This document shows, piece by piece, positions 54,201-56,405 of a stretch of DNA of 56,405 nt (positions within the stretch are counted from its first letter, which is position 1; each line of letters opens with the position of its first letter). The position numbers were made by a program, and so were the translations under genes. The DNA is from a virus. The stretch is from the IMG/VR virus record IMGVR_UViG_3300030333_005663, positions 1-56,405 of that record, one strand, 5' to 3'. A model generated the notes under the pieces. The model saw only the letters and a program-made list of their open reading frames with translations, was not told where the DNA came from and did not search any database.

Positions 54201-54500
54201 CCCCATATTACGTATAATAGCCTCGTATTCATTGTCAGGCTGGTCTGCTATATTTAAGGTCGTAAAACCCTCTACAAAACCCCCTATAGCTTGCCAAATA
54301 GCCTCGTCTACATTAAACTCTCCATCGTAATATGGTATTTGATAATAATGAGCATGCTGCTCAAGGTTTGCTTTTTGTTCTTCAGTGAATTGAAAAGGGT
54401 TCTTTTTGAGGTAGTCTAAAGCAGACCTAGTTTGATGTTGGTCCATTTTGGGTTGAAAATCAGGAACAGATTCTCCCTGTTGTTCCATAGGATATGCCAC
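45204..54500 (-). CDS. Giant polymerase-like virion protein with SLOG domain, 3098 aa
   Basis: N-terminal ~240 residues: Ala/Gly-rich amphipathic segments typical of ejection proteins. Residues ~386-525: a Rossmann-like SLOG/molybdenum-carrier-type domain with S391-G-G393, SDSVYIFG (477-484) and the KKPVHVFD strand (508-515). Residues ~1000-1110: a beta-like barrel candidate starting D1028-G-I-I-I-V with Lys 1054, 1063 and 1070. Residues ~1340-1470: a second barrel candidate with GVARIRPYDKF, then R-V-P...GHGILMHS and A-D1454-L-D1456-G-D1458. This last arrangement parallels the catalytic Asp triad and flanking segments of RNA polymerase beta-prime. The last ~450 residues contain the conserved-looking region of large phage polyvalent/internal proteins. 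It is likely an injected single-chain RNA polymerase; activity is inference. Confidence 0.7.
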   Translation of the reverse strand: MAYPMEQQGESVPDFQPKMDQHQTRSALDYLKKNPFQFTEEQKANLEQHAHYYQIPYYDGEFNVDEAIWQAIGGFVEGFTTLNIADQPDNEYEAIIRNMGHLAGFAPGILAGPSKILGLKGAAKMFQSLNDKSVPMAIAKIATKKAKDIAKPIFGKALAGRAGAAGTVSNFIAGDRARHIMEGAFHLGVASSVSSWQGGVDQMMHAFMGGAQAGGIFRVIGNLKSANPSAGQKVIGSMAGSLFQGLPATMRGATTPEQIYEYLLGAYFGAKETPWTIAKQQKYIVKMRKEAAKNPKLSVAMDPEMLPEWKSLPPEVKPLVKKEAKRLWGDPAERLAIAELFAVQAGQGHRIKEKPIITDEGVEITQKYVEGERQLKISKDTLQKYKHYIVSGGSRGMEKAIAALANQYNIPLFHYVTKKGSKPSDMHGAEIPLTEKQLQESNRELAKAESKLDAKVGDLSNFEVNQARRNWHQVKGSDSVYIFGTLKGDNTRVNKGPGWAAQMAINNKKPVHVFDLKRSKWYSYEPTVNKFVNVKKPPKPPRRLAMIGEWDTITKPGLKEASSFFETHFKNVKKAKSEVDKNLTPEDEHRVNQILERQIEIAEELERPNTSARKRERLEEERQRLEDEELSIRQATDSKETDSTELNEQKDSDTDIGMVDDVTIGKTSYYFTDTHLSKVWKNAPDVPAQTVEKYKISQKIESLLKDYLNPGSTENRSAEWANKLEGWLQEKYGSKITLGKEARLEMRQWMTRRNLDKPVRAVSVDPFGKISFLDIDNPITKAGNSRQRREPEKILETVFRDAGGKGEAYAVLDVVTEFVKGRGYQDKSLSDIRREMASGSNPKQAVAEYKKWMGKVISQMHREGYHAFGGKADKDQVFFVRYHPLTDKVNTADLFKGDYDKSAKEFGVDIKTLKKGVTSNILYDIEMNGFKIDRSNVNKSFKELKNKVNQEGYIPNALGFNKRAQIWWNNSYPGDGVFITKYLKEMKGGVSDLDNGNFRYRLVDDRYLSKKDNRFTDLKNKELPEHVDGIIIVRDDVIDAINADAGMPDSGQNKSFIVSPNAKHGAMLGKYMMHAAGSKQTKMMQQDNLHFKIYDSAAKQRGERDYDVIYNDLSPEHIKYNMSTKQNNHMLEPQRIPKQLMGSLVNHAMWNIKQDTINDFFDNVIERRFLGTDAANKMLQSHIDLISSKDYSKQEASKSLEELRKNMDDIGIVQLLKAMRMPNNHHFTEIAWEQILKLNAKGLQEQLASGEIKDSEYHAAKQEINEFTSIADRMLQRSREWTAAQRSRGKDVSAISAFLHKFVTHYRMQAIRNYVVDQTAKPKIVNSGVARIRPYDKFLQVDADNVNPRLKELNTNDKIFFLDDAYKKVMINTGIKGIGRVDLQTLYDTYTQMHKKQDPAVKKQIEEIFNSVVMRVPMDSISGAHKLEFAGFTGRKGHGILMHSRAMRALGGADLDGDEAWFFMGGKGGFKPEWKEAFGNNKREFYKYTDGKKTITPKEYDALSAKAKKNFRGIVGDNKTEKVEWGVNKGKRYNEVLAEQLTPEQDKLESSILYKYNPLHRVEVSRRTVEGRNMLGIAVTQKQIMSSLYSALAANNGKETYEFQRKTGPDKWERYKVTIGIRKDPKAQQAAREMGRAQVALGSDPMDENGLKSGETWFKALWHLHFKPVSVQKYAGNVKGVDIWKKVTDAKEKKLSMWELKGGTYGKLAEMNSAFYGRDHTSQRKWSISDIHEKSKGVWDLDASQNNTLLTKVGRLLNTATKYMEDNLINRADRDKLKEMYDDIEVSVKGYEWLQKILGRNTFRVPLNNHIDNVLKYKLNTQDGRDLAIEDYKVFVKAIKGTMFDIPDAYKKGADNITGKEYRANIIKRLHNESNNFFINDITDAVTAQRIINIAERMNEQQLANLTNIHKKIEYLKKNSALMAKARKNMADLPVAESLQQLAADAEIRKLHEAAVKELGWVRGFEPKSKKLGQKTSTEIDQIEIDKQIREFKENLTELEKEAFDVLMLGSLNRGNLDKIDRLIKRVYKKDMKTPVIRDYLMTLRREASRTGMSRLGFQSLEISDKSIRSFLGDIAEKFDSTVRTNITEKEVKEISENIDKDPTLEFDGNREVQTLVEKAYEGTGYEGLKKGPVDAEMKKVILETADMLKVYDPKVRNSISELTRGLFGKELNAMNKEDFRIFRDWLRDTQTGTIWQRLFDKKGKLRLSKRHWYLFPRTISREQMKEDMQLLYEKGWFSTVDGKLVQGDIARPSSYIDIVQSWIGRMNNSAVHEGDQKIQDLQKRLLFVNSIEDGEALREIAVRQREKGYAENVLANNDKIDPARKHAQISDYITEYNNATKKYNWEELKKKEYTVDFGEGRVKVTGQELVKKINAEYTQTAKEMHEMIRGEEGVMKPYIKGYYDKQKLYPKLDYKKFIVDLQDAWKRGEDVSSKYGIDNLRMIAREMMGEMVGDPDIVKGFRLSMLESTGKIPFEYYWPHMHFNKKKASEYLEKTAKNLLNDPTLTKEDKIEQVTKLMYKNKSLTGDWEFGDIMEWQSFDRIMADIGKKKKVKPDKIKHFNADERAGAMFSRNTHVAGHSVDASVPESYIRSLTNTYYRQLSQIFSREIINQMGKNMLPKYGERQTQAWSNFMKLYVQGAMGSPDIIPTDVLKNRDMKLQGTLYARWADDRVLNRVNKIASKLGLLKKGKHLPKELRQFDLNQLRHWSNLEAQFEMASLLVHPKSVTGNIFGGTTHTIQSVGWRNWRNSFNYEYLSQINPEWTNAEAVDRFVVSSGIYPERMLYEFGLTKAGAIERNKQFIADVAKKMTRDPEMKEDTLLSISKKYGVTQKVQNWAAKWMSIPERKIRRDAFMAHYVHWWNKFGGGIKRYDDPMLLELARKGVKATQFLYSAPYRPAFSRTALGKVMTRFQTWSWNAVSFRNDVRRQARIYGYRPGTDEFNRFARQTQIDMFVFALGNIFAYSLFDTAMPAPYNWFEDTAQWLFGDEDERDKAFFGTYKGPLAPLQAITPPIARIPNSVIRSIVDDDYTRLSQYYVYTMFPFGRLLRDFSPLNEGNVIENPLNAIMRWTGMPLLQLQKAVSKNKKEPKEKPYPKGLL

Positions 54501-54501
54501 T

Positions 54502-55749
54502 TTACTCCTCTTCGGATAGAATTTGCATTATATCATATAAATCTTTAACTGTCCAAGCCGCCATTAGTCCTGTAAGTAGACCGCCAGAAAGAGCAGTTGC
54601 TCCACCACCAATTACAAGCTTTCCTAATAGCCTTAGAGCTTTGCTATAACCTACCTTTTTTACTGTTTTTTTCCAAAGGAATTTTTTGCCTTTTTTCTTT
54701 AAAGCTTTACTAAAAGCATCTGCTGTTAATTTAGCTCCTATTGCAGCAGAGGCTGATTTTTGTGCTACTTCTCCAACAGTCTCATCATCAGAAATAGCTC
54801 CAGCAGCCTGTCCTATCATCATTGGACCTACCATATAAGCTCCTACTCGAGTTCCAACACCTAATTTACCTTTCATCCACTTAGAGTCCTTGAAAGATTG
54901 ATAACGTGTTTTCTGCGCAGCTCTATGAGTTTGACCTGCAGAGCCTATTTTCTTAACATGTTTTGCAAGTTCTTCTTGAGATTTTTTCAATTGACTCTGA
55001 GCAGTAGCCATTTTCTTTTTCCATACTTTGTTTTGAGCAGGTATTCCTTTTCTAATCTTTTCATTTTGCAAAGCAGCTATTTTAGCCTTTGATTCAGCTA
55101 CTAGCTCTCTAGAAGCTCTAATATCTCCTCTAACTCCTTTGATGGTACTTTTATAAGCTGCTCTTGCCGCATCCTTTGTTTCTTGAGGAACCGAACCTAA
55201 ATAATTAGCACCAGCTCCAAGAGCCACACCAGTTCCAACTGTAGCAGCTGAATAGTATCCAGGTGAAGCAGCTATCTTTTCGCTTAATGTAGGCCCTGGC
55301 AAAAATTGATGTAATTGTGCTGCTAATTCTGGATTAGTTGCAGACATATTAATAAGTTTACTATGAAAGCCTTTATTTTTTCTAGCTAAATTCTGTATAT
55401 CTTTAGCAGTTGCTCCAGCATTTGTAGCATAAGATAAGTCTTGTAATGTTTGCTGGTCCCTTAATTGCTGTACTTGCTTGTAACCTTCTTGAAAGGCCAT
55501 ATAATCTGGCTTAATGAATTGCTGTTGAGCTTGAGTTCTATATACATTCCAAGCTTCATCTAAACTAGGGAATCTGTCCGATACTGGGTCAAAACTAAGG
55601 TCTCCACCTACTGTTGAATGAAATCCTGATGATTCTGCCCTCTCAATCAACGAGGCGAAAAAAGATCTATTGAATTTCTGAGCTCTCATTTGAGAGATAT
55701 CATGCATTTCACTGCCTGGTCTATAAAGCTCTTCCATTGATAATGCCAT
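54502..55749 (-). CDS. Membrane-active ejection-type protein, 415 aa
   Basis: Several hydrophobic Gly/Ala-rich stretches (SAATVGTGVALGAGANYLG near 165-185; VGAYMVGPMMIGQAAGAI near 310; LGKLVIGGGATALSGGLL near 385) alternate with coiled-coil helices rich in Lys/Arg. Such proteins can form or line a channel in the inner membrane during DNA and protein ejection. It lies between the hydrolase-bearing protein and the giant polymerase-like protein. No sequence family recognised. Confidence 0.6.
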   Translation of the reverse strand: MALSMEELYRPGSEMHDISQMRAQKFNRSFFASLIERAESSGFHSTVGGDLSFDPVSDRFPSLDEAWNVYRTQAQQQFIKPDYMAFQEGYKQVQQLRDQQTLQDLSYATNAGATAKDIQNLARKNKGFHSKLINMSATNPELAAQLHQFLPGPTLSEKIAASPGYYSAATVGTGVALGAGANYLGSVPQETKDAARAAYKSTIKGVRGDIRASRELVAESKAKIAALQNEKIRKGIPAQNKVWKKKMATAQSQLKKSQEELAKHVKKIGSAGQTHRAAQKTRYQSFKDSKWMKGKLGVGTRVGAYMVGPMMIGQAAGAISDDETVGEVAQKSASAAIGAKLTADAFSKALKKKGKKFLWKKTVKKVGYSKALRLLGKLVIGGGATALSGGLLTGLMAAWTVKDLYDIMQILSEEE

Positions 55750-56405
55750 TATATTTTCCTCCTTGGTGTTGAAACTTCCCTAACGTCATACGGAGTATAA
55801 TCCACCTTTCCCTTTGTTGGCTTCGATTTGTCTTTTGCCTTTTCTAATATTTCATCACTTTTTTTAACTTTTTTCTTAGTGTTATCGCTTTTATCCTTAA
55901 CTTTCTGCGTAGGATTTAAAGACTCTAAAGAAGGAGCAAATTCATTGTGAGATATAGTTCCTTCCATAATACCTATAGCCGTTACAAGTGCTTGTTGGTT
56001 TAATTCACTGATAGGTGTATCAGCAGGAACTCCAAGCCTACTTGTTATAAGCTGGATATATTCATCTTGATTGTCTTCGCTATATCCACCAGTACCATCT
56101 TCACCTTTTATGAATGTTTCTATTGTGTCACCCCTGTCAGCGTCTAAAGATACCTGTCTATATAAAGCTCTCCATCCATCTTCCATTGTAGGAAATTTAG
56201 CAAACCCATTACTATTAATAGCTCCGTTTTGACCAGCAAATTTTAAATTACCAGGGTTGTTATTTTTATTGCCTAGAGTATCTTGCTCCGCCACTGTATG
56301 TAATAAGCTGTCTTCACTAGTAAATGACCCATCTTCCATCAGAGGTCCGTGAAGTTCTGGTTCATCATCAGGCAACACTCGATTTTGGTCATATGTAGGG
56401 TTTTT
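55749..56405 (-). CDS. C-terminal part of the 952-aa ejection/hydrolase protein
   Basis: Continuation of the frame that reaches base 1. The true residues here start at 768 (position 56306); the stretch beyond is the repeat of the contig start. A domain beginning NNNPGN (784-787) with GFAKF and WRALYRQ segments resembles virion-associated peptidoglycan hydrolases (lytic transglycosylase-like). It should open the cell wall for DNA entry. A Lys-rich tail follows and ends RRKI. Confidence 0.8.
   Translation of the reverse strand, partial: KNPTYDQNRVLPDDEPELHGPLMEDGSFTSEDSLLHTVAEQDTLGNKNNNPGNLKFAGQNGAINSNGFAKFPTMEDGWRALYRQVSLDADRGDTIETFIKGEDGTGGYSEDNQDEYIQLITSRLGVPADTPISELNQQALVTAIGIMEGTISHNEFAPSLESLNPTQKVKDKSDNTKKKVKKSDEILEKAKDKSKPTKGKVDYTPYDVREVSTPRRKI
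56307..56404. repeat. Terminal direct repeat, right copy (98 bp)
   Basis: Identical to bases 1-98. The final base of the window (56405, t) does not match base 99 (c), consistent with an assembly-end error or a variant read. Confidence 0.95.

Noticed and set aside
56307-56405. Physical terminal repeat as used by T7-like phages
   Set aside because: At 98 bp with a mismatch in the final base it looks more like an assembly overlap. A P22-like portal suggests headful packaging, but the sequence cannot settle this.
1-56405. CRISPR array, integrase, IS element or prophage repressor
   Set aside because: No regularly spaced repeats, integrase/transposase motifs or repressor-like genes were seen; tiny HTH proteins are too small to call a lysogeny switch.

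Overview
The window is a complete or nearly complete genome of a low-GC tailed dsDNA bacteriophage, probably a podovirus. Virion genes carry this: an M15 endolysin, a putative small terminase, a large terminase, a P22-size portal, scaffold, major capsid, head decoration proteins, head-tail adaptors, fibres, a huge beta-propeller/nozzle-like tail protein, and a block of ejection-type internal proteins. The first 98 bases recur exactly at the end (56307-56404). One reading frame runs off base 1 and continues in frame at base 56306, so the molecule is circular as assembled (unit length about 56306 bp) and was opened inside a 952-codon gene. No integrase, no lysogeny repressor, no tRNA and no DNA polymerase gene were recognised, so a lytic, host-polymerase-dependent phage is likely. 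Most starts follow purine-rich GGAGG-type ribosome binding sites, so the host uses Shine-Dalgarno initiation; the host itself cannot be named from the sequence.

Layout: two convergent/divergent transcription units. A roughly 310-base divergent control region (31736-32045) carries two hairpins and an A-tract. Leftward (minus strand) from it runs one very long virion operon, tightly packed with overlapping stops and starts: lysis enzyme, terminases, portal, scaffold, capsid, decoration proteins, adaptors, fibres, holin-like membrane proteins and a metallophosphoesterase, then the 2403-aa tail protein. It continues across the contig ends into the ejection proteins, including a 3098-aa protein, and ends at 43651. 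Rightward (plus strand) from it runs a 12-kb early/replication operon (32046-43589). It holds tiny accessory genes, a ubiquitin-like cassette, a Sak4-like ATPase with a putative ssDNA-binding partner, a fused primase-helicase, an HNH endonuclease, small HTH regulators, a Cas4/RecB-type exonuclease and a MazG-like protein. The two units meet at a hairpin at 43598-43621.

Two systems stand out. First, 33853-37545 encodes a compact ubiquitin-like conjugation cassette: a 93-aa Ubl ending in a bare Gly-Gly, a 558-aa protein with an E2-like His...Val-Cys-Leu segment, a JAB/JAMM peptidase with a perfect metal motif, and a minimal ThiF/E1 enzyme. These are the parts list of bacterial Bil/BUB-type antiphage systems, but here inside a phage. 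Second, the 3098-aa ejection-block protein carries an Ala-Asp-Leu-Asp-Gly-Asp motif in a context matching the catalytic double-psi beta-barrel of multisubunit RNA polymerases. It also has a SLOG/molybdenum-carrier-like Rossmann domain near its N terminus. It is a candidate single-chain virion RNA polymerase co-injected with DNA, as proposed for crAss-like phages. Hairpins in the control region and between many plus-strand genes may be promoter, processing or attenuation elements.
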